This document shows positions 34,001 through 42,542 of a stretch of 64,000 nt of DNA, one piece after another. The notes beneath the pieces are model-generated. The model did no database searches, was not told the origin of the DNA, and saw only the letters and a program-made list of their open reading frames with translations. The stretch covers positions 62,001 through 126,000 of the forward strand of contig CACIWZ010000003.1 in assembly GCA_902590505.1 (NCBI GenBank). Direction: 5' to 3'. Within the stretch, counting starts at the first letter, position 1. Each line of letters opens with the position of its first letter. The stretch is from an uncultured Pelagibacteraceae bacterium (GTDB lineage Bacteria; Pseudomonadota; Alphaproteobacteria; Pelagibacterales; Pelagibacteraceae). A program made the position numbers and the translations under genes.

Positions 34001-35538
34001 CTCCGCATCATGATATTTATTCTATAGAAGATTTGGCTCAATTAATTTACGATTTAAAACAAATTAATCCAAAAGCACGAGTAGGAGTTAAGCTTGTTGC
34101 ATCGACTGGAATTGGAACTATTGCTGCTGGAGTTGCAAAAGCAAAAGCAGATATAATCTTGATATCTGGTCATTCAGGTGGAACTGGAGCAAGCCCCCAA
34201 ACAAGCATCAAATATGCAGGAATACCTTGGGAGATGGGATTAACTGAAGCTAATCAGGTTTTAACTTTGAACAATTTAAGACACAACGTAACACTTCGTA
34301 CTGATGGAGGATTGAAAACCGGAAGAGACGTAGTAATTGCAGCAATGATGGGAGCAGAAGAATATGGTATGGGAACATCTTCATTGGTTGCAATGGGATG
34401 TATAATGGTAAGGCAATGTCACTCTAATACTTGTCCAGTTGGAGTTTGTAGTCAAGACACCTCTTTAAGGGAAAAATTTAGTGGCACTCCTGAAAAAGTT
34501 GTAAACTTATTCAAATTTGTAGCAACTGAAGTTAGAGAAATTTTAGCCTCGTTAGGATTTAAATCTATTAATGAAATTATTGGGCGCACTGATCTTCTTT
34601 CTCAAGTAAATAAAGGCGCGTCAAATTTGGACGATTTAGATTTAAATCCATTGCTAGTTCAAACAGACCCAGGAGAAAACTTAAGATATTGTAAAGATAA
34701 TCATATTAATAAAGTACCTGAAACATTAGATGAAAAGATTTGGTCTGAAATAAAAGACAAAATTAATACGTCTGCACAAAATAGTTTTGAATATGAGATT
34801 GAAAATACATCAAGATCTGTTGGTACGAGGCTATCTCATCATGTTTATAAAAAATATGGTAATGAAAAACTAAACGATGATACCATTAATATTAAATTAA
34901 CTGGTTCTGCTGGTCAGTCCTTAGGAGCCTTTTTAACTAAGGGAATAAGTTTAACAGTTGAAGGAGATTGTAATGATTATGTCGGCAAAGGGCTCTCAGG
35001 TGGTAAAATTATAGTAAAAACTTCAAAAAAGAGTAAATTAGTTGCTGATCAAAACACCATAATTGGAAATACGGTTTTATATGGAGCTACAAAAGGAAAA
35101 CTTTATGCATCTGGACAAGCAGGAGAAAGATTTGCAGTAAGAAATTCCGGAAGTTTTGCAATTGTTGAGGGATGTGGAGCACATGGATGTGAATACATGA
35201 CAGGCGGAACTGCGATTATCCTAGGCTCAGTTGGAGATAATTTCGGTGCTGGAATGACCGGCGGTATGGCGTTTATTTACGATGAAAAAAACGAATTTGA
35301 AAACTTTGCTAATCCCGCATCAATAATATGGCAATCTGTAGAAACTGACTATTGGAAAAAGTTCTTAAAAGAAAATATTAAAGATTTTGAAAATAAAACT
35401 TTTTCTTCAAAGGCAAATAAAATACTTAAAAATTTTGAGGCTGAATTAAAAAATTTCAAACAAGTTTGCCCTGTTGAAATGCTTGATAAGTTAGAAAATC
35501 CAATCAGTTTAAAGCCTCATATTAAGAAGGCTGGTTAA
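31042..35538 (+). CDS. gltB: Glutamate synthase (NADPH) large subunit
   Basis: A 1498-residue protein starting at ATG 31042 (MDAYKKNKSLLERTHNYK), one base after the gltD stop; the track start inside gltD is rejected. A short propeptide precedes the glutaminase nucleophile Cys in MEHDACGVGLIAS. The class II glutaminase domain covers about residues 25-430 (FAVFHQRYSTNTFPSWDLAQ). The central and FMN-binding synthase domains follow (GEGGQLPGFKV, ISGHSGGTGASPQTSIKYAG). The [3Fe-4S] ligands lie in MVRQCHSNTCPVGVCSQD. The C-terminal beta-helix GXGXG domain ends the chain. It is the main ammonium-assimilation enzyme together with GltD. Confidence 0.97.
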   Translation: MDAYKKNKSLLERTHNYKSDMEHDACGVGLIASTNGKKTRKVVEYGIEALKAIWHRGAVDADGKSGDGAGIQIEIAPEFFKEKILATGHTPDDNNRICVGMVFLPRTDYSEQEKCREIIESALLEGNYYIYGWRQVPINPSVLGKTADQSRPEIAQVMFKKNENLETNDLERDLFETRKKIEKIARNSQLKEFYICSFSSRSIVYKGMFLAEMLSEFYPDLNDKKLTSRFAVFHQRYSTNTFPSWDLAQPFRTLAHNGEINTLKGNINWMKIHEQDMSSSLFKNVKNLQPVIRSTSDSGALDNVFELLVHSGKLAPLIKLMMIPDAWSKRSKTVPKNHQDLFNFLNSTIEPWDGPAAICATDAKWVLASSDRNGLRPLRYTITSDNLFFAGSETGMIKIPEENIIEKGKLGPGQIIAIDLKKGKLFKDKEIKDKLAKDYKKYSKQIIDLEKKISNENEKPNFLSEDLRKRQYLSGLSVEDLELILHPMAEEGKEASGSMGDDTPVAVLSSHFRPVSHYFRQNFSQVTNPPIDSLRENKVMSLKTRFGNLGNILDFDNLTEENIYVLDSPILTNSQLKKFKRFFSKKTKEIDCTFDISSSLKDRIEQIREEAETSVREGSTCLILSDKNISNKKASIPSILTVGAVHSHLVKLGLRGYCSLNVECADALDTHSFAILIGVGATTINPYLAIDSIYQRYEKKLFGKSDFESCVVKFKKSIDAGLLKIMSKMGISVISSYRGGCNFEAVGLSRAIVSDYFPGMSSRISGIGVIGIEKKIKELHAKFNSKNVFTLPIGGLYRYRKSGEDHQYQGKLIHLLQSAVGSGSYEQYKRYSAGIHNLPPINIRDLLEFKKSRDKINIDEVEPLENILKRFGSGSMSHGALSAEAHETLATGMNRIKGASCSGEGGEDAKRFKVLSNGDSANSRVKQIASARFGVTVDYLNNANEIEIKIAQGAKPGEGGQLPGFKVTDEIARLRHSTPGVTLISPPPHHDIYSIEDLAQLIYDLKQINPKARVGVKLVASTGIGTIAAGVAKAKADIILISGHSGGTGASPQTSIKYAGIPWEMGLTEANQVLTLNNLRHNVTLRTDGGLKTGRDVVIAAMMGAEEYGMGTSSLVAMGCIMVRQCHSNTCPVGVCSQDTSLREKFSGTPEKVVNLFKFVATEVREILASLGFKSINEIIGRTDLLSQVNKGASNLDDLDLNPLLVQTDPGENLRYCKDNHINKVPETLDEKIWSEIKDKINTSAQNSFEYEIENTSRSVGTRLSHHVYKKYGNEKLNDDTINIKLTGSAGQSLGAFLTKGISLTVEGDCNDYVGKGLSGGKIIVKTSKKSKLVADQNTIIGNTVLYGATKGKLYASGQAGERFAVRNSGSFAIVEGCGAHGCEYMTGGTAIILGSVGDNFGAGMTGGMAFIYDEKNEFENFANPASIIWQSVETDYWKKFLKENIKDFENKTFSSKANKILKNFEAELKNFKQVCPVEMLDKLENPISLKPHIKKAG

Positions 35539-36416
35539 TGAGTAAATTAAAAGTCTTTTGCTTTGGCTTTGGACAGGTTGCAGAAAGTTTCATTAACAAA
35601 TTAATTATTGAGAAAAAAGATTTTGATTTAAGTATTACCTCAAGGCAAGAAACTCACCAAATAGAATTTAATAATTTGAAGATAACGTCCTTCTTTTTTA
35701 ATAATGATCAGTTTGACGATACTTTAATGACAAAACTAGAGGATGCGAATTACATATTAATTTCTATTCCACCTATAAACGGTGAAGATATAGTGGCAAA
35801 CTTTTTTAATACTCACTATAAAAAAATAGAAAATTGTAATTGGGTTACCTATCTATCAGCTACTAGCGTTTATGGTGACCACAAAGGTGACTGGGTAAAT
35901 GAAAAAAGTGAAACTAAACCAACATCACCAACTGGCATAAATAGATTAAAGGCAGAAAATATTTGGAAAAGTTTATCAAGTAAAAAAAATTTTCCGTTAC
36001 AAATTTTTAGATTAGCTGGAATTTATTCAAATAAGTTTAATATTTTAAAAAGATTACAAAATGGCAATGTTCAAATAATAGATAAAAAAAATCATTTTTT
36101 TTCAAGAATTCATGTTGAAGATATAGCTAATATTTTATTTAAGTCATTAGATAATTTTAAAAATAACGAGACATATAATATTTCTGACGATAAGCCAGCT
36201 TCACAATTTGATGTAGCCAACTACGGCGCAAGATTATTGAAATTAGATCTACCAAAATCAGTGAAACTCGAAGAAGTAGAAAGTGGAATGCTAAAAAATT
36301 TTTATAAAGACTCTAAAAAAGTGGATAATAAGAAAATGAAACTATTCTTCAATTACAATTTAAAATATCCAACTTACGAAGAGGGATTAAACAATATTTT
36401 TAACAATAATATTTAA
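35538..36416 (+). CDS. NAD(P)-binding SDR/epimerase-like protein (YeeZ type)
   Basis: A 292-residue protein with an N-terminal Rossmann fold (KVFCFGFGQVAESFINKL) and the substrate-side YLSATSVYGDHKGDWVNE segment, where the SDR Ser/Tyr would act. It continues with LQIFRLAGIYSNKFNIL and IHVEDIANILFKSL, as in extended SDRs. It resembles the YeeZ/sugar-nucleotide epimerase-like group, but a specific substrate is not readable. Its ATG shares one base with the gltB stop (TAATG), so it is in the glt operon. Its 3' end overlaps the convergent hydrolase gene by 30 bases. Confidence 0.8.
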   Translation: MSKLKVFCFGFGQVAESFINKLIIEKKDFDLSITSRQETHQIEFNNLKITSFFFNNDQFDDTLMTKLEDANYILISIPPINGEDIVANFFNTHYKKIENCNWVTYLSATSVYGDHKGDWVNEKSETKPTSPTGINRLKAENIWKSLSSKKNFPLQIFRLAGIYSNKFNILKRLQNGNVQIIDKKNHFFSRIHVEDIANILFKSLDNFKNNETYNISDDKPASQFDVANYGARLLKLDLPKSVKLEEVESGMLKNFYKDSKKVDNKKMKLFFNYNLKYPTYEEGLNNIFNNNI

Positions 36417-37142
36417 TTCCTTAATTATTTTTCTTAATTGATTTTGATTAGATAAGCTATGGTCTCCACCTTTAATTATAACTATTTTCTTTTTTGCTTT
36501 ACTGAATAACTTTAAAACGTATTTAGAGAAAATAGTAGGCACAACTTCATCCTGTTGTCCGTGTATCATTGTAATACTAATATTTGAGTTTACTTTTTTA
36601 TGTAAAACTTTATTTTTTCTTCCATCCTTTATTAATTGTAAAGTAATTGGGTATTCATATCCTCCATTCTTTATTAAAACTTTTCCTGTTTTAAGTAACT
36701 CCTTCTTTGTTTTCATTGGAAATTTATTCCACATTAATCTTGTTAAAAATTCTGGAGCTGAACCTATTCCAACAAAACCTTTAATTTGTGATTTAAAGTA
36801 TTTGAATTGATTAATTGCAATCCAACTACCCATGCTAGATCCAATTAGAATAAAATTTTTCTTTTTGATAATTTTTTTAATTATTCTCTTTGTATCACTA
36901 GTCCAAATACTAATATTACCTTTAGTGAAAACTCCCGAGGACTTTCCATGCCCAGAGTATTCTAAACCTAAAAAGCCCAATTTGTTCTTTCTAGCAAACT
37001 CAAAAAAAGTTTGAGGTTTTTTGCCTTCTAAATCAGACATGAAACCATGTAAAAAAACCAAATAAATTTTTTCTTTAGAGTAATTATGAGAATATCTTAG
37101 CTTTTTAGTCTTTGAAAATTTTAAAAATTTAAATTTTTTCAT
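36387..37142 (-). CDS. Alpha/beta hydrolase
   Basis: A 251-residue serine hydrolase-like protein. The oxyanion segment VFLHGFMSDLEGKKP, LEYSGHGKSSG, the nucleophile elbow LIGSSMGSW (Ser), the acid in IHGQQDEVVP and the His in KGGDHSLSN make a complete catalytic triad. It resembles small cytoplasmic esterases/thioesterases of the alpha/beta superfamily. The first ~20 residues are strongly basic (MKKFKFLKFSKTKKLRYSH). Its 3' end overlaps the SDR gene on the other strand. The substrate is unknown. Confidence 0.85.
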   Translation of the reverse strand: MKKFKFLKFSKTKKLRYSHNYSKEKIYLVFLHGFMSDLEGKKPQTFFEFARKNKLGFLGLEYSGHGKSSGVFTKGNISIWTSDTKRIIKKIIKKKNFILIGSSMGSWIAINQFKYFKSQIKGFVGIGSAPEFLTRLMWNKFPMKTKKELLKTGKVLIKNGGYEYPITLQLIKDGRKNKVLHKKVNSNISITMIHGQQDEVVPTIFSKYVLKLFSKAKKKIVIIKGGDHSLSNQNQLRKIIKELNIIVKNIV

Positions 37143-37179
37143 ATAACGAACACTTAATTTGTTATTATATATAAAGAAT

Positions 37180-38337
37180 ATGATTACTAAAATAAACGTT
37201 TTACAAGTTATTCCTAAACTTGGTTATGGAGGAGCCGAGACCGGTTGTTATGATATTGCTCATTTTTTGGCGGAACAAAACTGTGGTTCATTTATCGCAA
37301 CATCTGGTGGAGATTTATTGAAATTCGTAAAAAAAAATAAAGTAGGAATTTTTAAACTCCCTGTTCATTCAAAAAATCCAATCATGATTATTCTTAATTC
37401 CTTAATCCTATCTTTATTAATTCTTATAAAAAAAATAAATATTGTTCACGCAAGAAGCAGGGCACCAGCATGGTCTTGCTACTTTGCATGTTTAATGACT
37501 AATACAAATTTTGTTACCACTTTTCATGGCACTTATAATTTTAAAAGTAAGTTAAAAAAATTTTACAATAGTATAATGCTGAGATCAAAACTTACTATAG
37601 CGGGATCTAATTTTATTTTTGGACATATAAATGACAATTATAGTGAATATTTAAATAAAAAAAAAAAATTAAGAGTTATTTTTAGGGGTATTAATATTGA
37701 TTATTTTAATCCGAAAAATATTTCTATTTTGAAACAAGAAAAATTAAAAAAAGATTGGAATTTAGAGGCTAATAAATTTACTATTTTAATGCCAGGTAGA
37801 TTGACGTATTGGAAAGGACAAGATAAATTTATTGAAGCATTAAATATTCTAGTTGAAGACTACAACTTAACTAATTTCCAAGCTATTTTACTTGGTTCGG
37901 ATCAAGGAAGAAAGGTCTATACTAAAAAACTTTTAAGTTTAGTTGAAAGATATAGTCTTACAAAAAAAATTCATTTTATAAATCATTGTAAAGAAATGCC
38001 ATTAGCTTATTCTCTTGCTGATGTGGTAGTTTCTGCTTCAATTGAGCCAGAAGCATTTGGTCGAGTCGCAGTCGAGTCTCAGTCTATGGGAAAACCGATT
38101 GTTGCAAGCAATATTGGAGGATCAAAAGAAACAGTTTTAAATAAAAAATCTGGTTTTTTATACAAACATGACGATCCAAGAGAACTTGCTAAAAATTTAA
38201 ATACTGTTATTCAATTAAATCAAGAGGAGTTGAAATTAATGGGAAACGAGGGTAGAAAAAACGTTACTAAAAAGTTTGATGTTGATTTAATGTGTGACTC
38301 GAATTTAAGAGAATATAAAAAGTTATTAGTTAAATAA
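37180..38337 (+). CDS. GT4-family glycosyltransferase
   Basis: A 385-residue GT-B fold enzyme. The track starts at a TTG; I use the ATG at 37180 (MITKINVLQVIPKLGYGGAE), which begins just before the first strand and the family's G-G-A-E acceptor-site motif. The donor-site E-x7-E motif is SASIEPEAFGRVAVESQS, and LMPGRLTYWKGQDKFIEAL is typical of group 1 transferases. It probably adds a sugar during lipopolysaccharide or surface glycan assembly at the cytoplasmic face. It shares one base with the thrS start (TAATG), so it heads the translation superoperon transcript or is read into it. Confidence 0.88.
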   Translation: MITKINVLQVIPKLGYGGAETGCYDIAHFLAEQNCGSFIATSGGDLLKFVKKNKVGIFKLPVHSKNPIMIILNSLILSLLILIKKINIVHARSRAPAWSCYFACLMTNTNFVTTFHGTYNFKSKLKKFYNSIMLRSKLTIAGSNFIFGHINDNYSEYLNKKKKLRVIFRGINIDYFNPKNISILKQEKLKKDWNLEANKFTILMPGRLTYWKGQDKFIEALNILVEDYNLTNFQAILLGSDQGRKVYTKKLLSLVERYSLTKKIHFINHCKEMPLAYSLADVVVSASIEPEAFGRVAVESQSMGKPIVASNIGGSKETVLNKKSGFLYKHDDPRELAKNLNTVIQLNQEELKLMGNEGRKNVTKKFDVDLMCDSNLREYKKLLVK

Positions 38338-40256
38338 TGCCAGAAATTCAATTATTAGATGGAAAAAAAATTTCTTTTGTAAAATCTATTAGTGGATTTG
38401 AACTTACAAAAAAAATTAGTAAATCACTTGAGAAGTCAGCATTAATTATGGAAGTTGATGGTGAGTTAAAAGACCTTAGTCATGAAATAAAAAAAGATTC
38501 AAAAGTAAGACTTATAACTTCTAAAGATAAAGAAGGTTTAGAAGTCATAAGACATGATGCTGCCCATATTATGGCTATGGCTGTTCAAGAACTATATCCA
38601 GGTACCCAAGTGACTATTGGTCCTGTAATAGAAAATGGTTTTTATTATGATTTTGCAAGAAAAGAACCTTTTACTAGCGATGATTTAAAAAAAATTGAAA
38701 AAAGAATGTCTGAAATAATTGATAGAGATGTTAAAACTAAAAGAGAGGTTTGGAAAAGAGAAAAAGCTATAAAACATTTTAAAAATATTGGTGAAAAATA
38801 TAAAGCAGAAATTATTGAGAGCATTCCTTTGAACGAGGAACTTTCTATTTATCATCATGGAGATACTTGGCACGATCTGTGTAGAGGTCCACACCTAGCC
38901 TCATCAAGTAAAATTGGAAAAGCTTTCAAACTAACTAAAGTATCTGGAGCATATTGGCGAGGTAACTCTGATAACGAAATGTTGCAAAGAATTTATGGAA
39001 CTTGCTGGAGTTCTAAAAAAGAGTTAGACGAATATCTTCATCGTTTAGAAGAAGCTGAGAAAAGGGACCACAGAAAACTTGGTAAGGAGATGGACCTTTT
39101 TCACTTTAGGGAAGAGAGTCCAGGGTCAGTCTTTTGGCATGAGAAAGGTTGGCTATTATTTCAAAGACTAATCGAATATATGCGAATGAAACAACGTTTA
39201 GCAGGGTATAAAGAAATTAATACCCCTGAACTTTTAGATAAAACTTTATGGGAAAAATCTGGCCATTGGGAAAAGTTTGGCGAACATATGTTTACATCTG
39301 AAACTCCAGATGAAAAAACTTTTGCTGTAAAACCCATGAACTGTCCAGGATGTGTTCAGGTTTTTAACCAAGGTTTGAAAAGTTATAGAGATTTACCCTT
39401 GAAGCTTTCGGAGTTTGGAAAAGTTCATCGATATGAACCTTCGGGTGCCTTACATGGATTATTAAGAGTAAGAGCTTTTACGCAGGACGACGCTCATATA
39501 TTTTGTACAGAGGATCAAATTACAGAGGAGTCTTTATCAGTAACAAATTTAATTTTAGAAATATATAAAGATTTAGGTTTTAAAGATGTAATTTTGAAAT
39601 ACTCTGATAGACCAGAGCAAAGAGTTGGAGACGATAGTGTTTGGGATAAATCAGAGGCTGCCCTTCTAACTGCAATAAAAAAATCAAAGCTTGAATATAC
39701 AATAAATAAAGGAGAGGGCGCTTTTTATGGTCCTAAAATTGAATTTGTTTTAAGAGATGCTATCGGAAGAGACTGGCAATGTGGAACACTTCAAGTAGAT
39801 TTAAATTTACCTGGGAGGTTAGGTGCAACATACGTTGCTAAGGATGGGACTAAAAAAATTCCAGTAATGTTACATCGAGCTTTATTCGGCTCATTAGAGA
39901 GATTTATTGGAATTTTAATTGAAAACTACGCCGGTAAGTTGCCATTTTGGTTATCTCCAGCACAAGCTGTAGTATGTCCAATTGCCGAAGAGAACAATAA
40001 TTATGTTAAAAAGTTATTTGAAGATTTGTTTAAAGAAGGTATAAAATGTGAGATGGATTTAAGGAATGAAAAAATAAATTATAAAGTTAGAGAACATTCT
40101 CTTGCAAAAATTCCTTATATAATTGTCTGTGGAAAAAAAGAAGTTGCAGAAAATACTGTTACTGTTAGAAAACTTGGGTCAGACAATCAAGAAGTTATCA
40201 AAAGAGAAGATCTTATCAAAAATATGCTAGACCTAAATAAGTTGCCTTTAAATTAA
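38337..40256 (+). CDS. thrS: Threonyl-tRNA synthetase
   Basis: A 639-residue class II synthetase with all ThrRS domains. An N-terminal TGS domain (about 1-60) is followed by the editing domain, with HDAAHIMAMAVQELYPG and the C-x3-H pair in DLCRGPHLAS. The catalytic core has the zinc Cys in KPMNCPGCVQVFN and motif 2 near KVHRYEPSGALHGLLRVR. The C-terminal anticodon-binding domain contains WLSPAQAVVCPIAEE. It charges tRNA-Thr and edits mischarged Ser. It starts the conserved thrS-infC-rpmI-rplT-pheS-pheT order. Its TAA is followed directly by the GTG of infC. Confidence 0.98.
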   Translation: MPEIQLLDGKKISFVKSISGFELTKKISKSLEKSALIMEVDGELKDLSHEIKKDSKVRLITSKDKEGLEVIRHDAAHIMAMAVQELYPGTQVTIGPVIENGFYYDFARKEPFTSDDLKKIEKRMSEIIDRDVKTKREVWKREKAIKHFKNIGEKYKAEIIESIPLNEELSIYHHGDTWHDLCRGPHLASSSKIGKAFKLTKVSGAYWRGNSDNEMLQRIYGTCWSSKKELDEYLHRLEEAEKRDHRKLGKEMDLFHFREESPGSVFWHEKGWLLFQRLIEYMRMKQRLAGYKEINTPELLDKTLWEKSGHWEKFGEHMFTSETPDEKTFAVKPMNCPGCVQVFNQGLKSYRDLPLKLSEFGKVHRYEPSGALHGLLRVRAFTQDDAHIFCTEDQITEESLSVTNLILEIYKDLGFKDVILKYSDRPEQRVGDDSVWDKSEAALLTAIKKSKLEYTINKGEGAFYGPKIEFVLRDAIGRDWQCGTLQVDLNLPGRLGATYVAKDGTKKIPVMLHRALFGSLERFIGILIENYAGKLPFWLSPAQAVVCPIAEENNNYVKKLFEDLFKEGIKCEMDLRNEKINYKVREHSLAKIPYIIVCGKKEVAENTVTVRKLGSDNQEVIKREDLIKNMLDLNKLPLN

Positions 40257-40802
40257 GTGTCAAACTCAAAACCAAATTATTTTCAAAGAAGAACAAAGCC
40301 TCAAGGGCCAAGAGCTAATGAACGTATACGTGCTTTAGATGTGCAAGTTATTGGAAGTGATGGAACGAACCTTGGCGCTATGCCTTTAAAAAAAGCTATA
40401 GATTTAGCTAAACAGGAAGATTTAGATCTTATTGAAATATCGCCTAATGCTAATCCTCCAGTTTGCAAAATTATGGATATTGGAAAATATAAATATGATT
40501 TGCAAAAAAAAGCTAATTTAGCAAAGAAAAAACAAAAAACAGTTTCTCTTAAAGAAATTAAATTAAGACCAGGCACAGAGGCTCACGATTATAATTTCAA
40601 AATTAAAAATGCAAAAAAATTTATTAACAAAGGTGATAAGGTTAAATTTACTGTGAAATTTAAAGGAAGAGAAATGCAGCATACTGAACTTGGCAAAGAA
40701 TTAATGAATAGAATTATCGAGGAGATAAAAGATATTGCCAAGGTTGAGAGCCAGCCTAAATTTGAGGGTAAACAAATGGTTATGATCATTCAGCCTATTT
40801 AA
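40257..40802 (+). CDS. infC: Translation initiation factor IF-3
   Basis: A 181-residue protein with the IF-3 N-domain (ANERIRALDVQVIGSDGTNLG, EDLDLIEISPNANPPVCKIMD), linker helix and C-domain (KEIKLRPGTEAHDYNFKIKNA, KFTVKFKGREMQHTELG). It binds the 30S subunit and checks initiation. The start codon is GTG, directly after the thrS stop with no spacer. Rare initiation codons are usual for infC because IF-3 discriminates against them and so controls its own synthesis; E. coli uses AUU. GTG is a weaker version of this, so autoregulation is uncertain here. Confidence 0.97.
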   Translation: MSNSKPNYFQRRTKPQGPRANERIRALDVQVIGSDGTNLGAMPLKKAIDLAKQEDLDLIEISPNANPPVCKIMDIGKYKYDLQKKANLAKKKQKTVSLKEIKLRPGTEAHDYNFKIKNAKKFINKGDKVKFTVKFKGREMQHTELGKELMNRIIEEIKDIAKVESQPKFEGKQMVMIIQPI

Positions 40803-40819
40803 TCAATCATAATAGCCAC

Positions 40820-40848
40820 TTGCTAAGATATCTTAATATCTATATAAG
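40820..40848 (+). promoter_or_regulatory. Internal promoter for rpmI-rplT
   Basis: TTGCTA (40820-40825) and TATAAG (40843-40848) are 17 bases apart in the 58-base infC-rpmI gap. Transcription would start roughly six bases before the rpmI ATG, almost leaderless. The spacer contains the exact palindrome AAGATATCTT (40825-40834). Confidence 0.55.
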
Positions 40849-40860
40849 TCCGGTTGATTT

Positions 40861-41067
40861 ATGCCAAAATTAAAAACAAAAAGCTCTGCAAAAAAAAGAT
40901 TTAGATTTACTGCCTCTGGAAAAATAAAAATGCCTCAGGCTGGAAAACGACACGGTATGATTAAAAGAACTAATTCACAAATAAGAAAACAAAGAGGTAC
41001 TACGATAATGTCAAAACAAGACACAAAAATTGTAAAATCGTATATGCCGTATAACTTAAGAGGGTAA
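40861..41067 (+). CDS. rpmI: 50S ribosomal protein bL35
   Basis: A 68-residue basic ribosomal protein. [23 protein letters not shown] and the later [17 protein letters not shown] are standard bL35 sequence and the length is normal. It precedes rplT by a single base. An internal promoter with a very short leader lies just upstream, so the E. coli-style L20-binding leader between infC and rpmI appears to be absent or much reduced. Confidence 0.97.
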   Translation: MPKLKTKSSAKKRFRFTASGKIKMPQAGKRHGMIKRTNSQIRKQRGTTIMSKQDTKIVKSYMPYNLRG

Positions 41068-41068
41068 T

Positions 41069-41425
41069 ATGGCTAGAACTAAACGTGGTGTTGTAAGTAG
41101 AGCTAAACATAAAAAAGTTTTAAAGTCTGTTAAAGGTCAATACGGCAGAAGAAAAAACACTATCAGAATAGCTCGTCAGGCTATGGAAAAAGCAATGCAA
41201 TATGCATATAGAGATAGAAAAGCAAAAAAAAGAGAATTTAGATCTTTATGGATTCAAAGGATCAACGCAGGAGTGAGAGCTGAGGGCTTGACTTACGCAA
41301 AATTTATTAATGGTTTAGCTAAATCTAAAATAAAACTTGATAGAAAAGTTTTAGCTGAATTAGCTTACAACAATCCAGAAGTCTTTAAATCAGTGGTAAA
41401 AAAGGTTCAATCCTCCCTTAATTAA
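41069..41425 (+). CDS. rplT: 50S ribosomal protein bL20
   Basis: A 118-residue protein with the full bL20 pattern: [40 protein letters not shown] and [20 protein letters not shown]. It is an early 23S rRNA-binding assembly protein and in many bacteria represses its own operon. Here it is translated one base after bL35. About 50 AT-rich bases, with no obvious terminator, separate it from pheS, so read-through is expected. Confidence 0.98.
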   Translation: MARTKRGVVSRAKHKKVLKSVKGQYGRRKNTIRIARQAMEKAMQYAYRDRKAKKREFRSLWIQRINAGVRAEGLTYAKFINGLAKSKIKLDRKVLAELAYNNPEVFKSVVKKVQSSLN

Positions 41426-41474
41426 AAGGGTCTTTGATTTAAAGTAAACTTTAATATAAAAAATCAATTACCTA

Positions 41475-42542
41475 ATGAGTGATTTGGATAAAATAAATTC
41501 TATTTTCAACGCTAAAATTGATTCTGTTAAAACAAAGGAAGATTTACAAAATATAAAAACAGAGTTTTTTGGTAAAAATGGTGAAATTACAAAACAATTT
41601 AAAACTCTGAGTTCATTAGACCCTGACAAAAGAAAAGAGTTTGCTTCATATTTAAATAAAATAAAAGATGACCTGACCAATCAAATTAATCAAAAAGATT
41701 TTGAAATTAGCAATGTAGAAATAAACGAAAAATTAAAAAATGAAAAAGTTGATGTCACTTTACCGATTCGACCATACCAACAAGGAAAAATACACCCTGT
41801 ATCACAAGTTATTGATGAAATCTCTTCAATTTTTTCTGAGATAGGTTTTTCAGTTGCAGAGGGCCCTGATGTTGAGACGGAGTATAATAATTTTACAGCA
41901 TTAAATACTCCTGAAGACCATCCTGCAAGAGACATGCATGATACTTTTTATTTAGAAAAAAATAAGAAATTACTTTTGAGAACTCATACATCTCCTGTTC
42001 AAATTAGAACAATGCTTAATGGGAAACCGCCATTTAAAATTATTGTTCCTGGAAGAACTTATAGATGTGATAGTGATCAAACTCATGCTCCAATGTTTCA
42101 TCAACTTGAAGGTTTACATATAGATAAAAATATTACAATGGGCCATTTAAAAGGATGCCTAGATTATTTCATAAAAGAATTTTTTGAAGTCAAAAATGTG
42201 AAAATGAGATTTAGACCAAGTCATTTTCCATTCACCGAGCCTTCTGCCGAAGTAGATATTGGTTATAGAATAGAAAATGAAAAAATTGTCATTGGAGAAG
42301 GAGATAAATGGTTAGAAATTTTAGGGTGTGGGATGGTACATCCTAATGTACTCAAAAATGCAAAAGTAGATCCAAAAAAATATCAGGGATTTGCATTTGG
42401 TATGGGTATAGATCGATTAGCTATGTTAAAATATGGTATTAATGATTTAAGAGCTTTTTTTGAAACTGATTTTCGATGGTTAAGCCATTTTGGCTTTGAT
42501 CCCTTAGACGTACCTACAAATTATAGAGGTTTAAGCAAATGA
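41475..42542 (+). CDS. pheS: Phenylalanyl-tRNA synthetase alpha subunit
   Basis: A 355-residue class II synthetase subunit. The N-terminal ~90 residues form the tRNA-binding coiled coil. The catalytic core includes [33 protein letters not shown] (motif 2 region), [35 protein letters not shown] and [18 protein letters not shown] (motif 3). It acts with PheT as an alpha2-beta2 tetramer. The stop overlaps the pheT start (ATGA), which keeps subunit synthesis balanced. Confidence 0.98.
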   Translation: MSDLDKINSIFNAKIDSVKTKEDLQNIKTEFFGKNGEITKQFKTLSSLDPDKRKEFASYLNKIKDDLTNQINQKDFEISNVEINEKLKNEKVDVTLPIRPYQQGKIHPVSQVIDEISSIFSEIGFSVAEGPDVETEYNNFTALNTPEDHPARDMHDTFYLEKNKKLLLRTHTSPVQIRTMLNGKPPFKIIVPGRTYRCDSDQTHAPMFHQLEGLHIDKNITMGHLKGCLDYFIKEFFEVKNVKMRFRPSHFPFTEPSAEVDIGYRIENEKIVIGEGDKWLEILGCGMVHPNVLKNAKVDPKKYQGFAFGMGIDRLAMLKYGINDLRAFFETDFRWLSHFGFDPLDVPTNYRGLSK

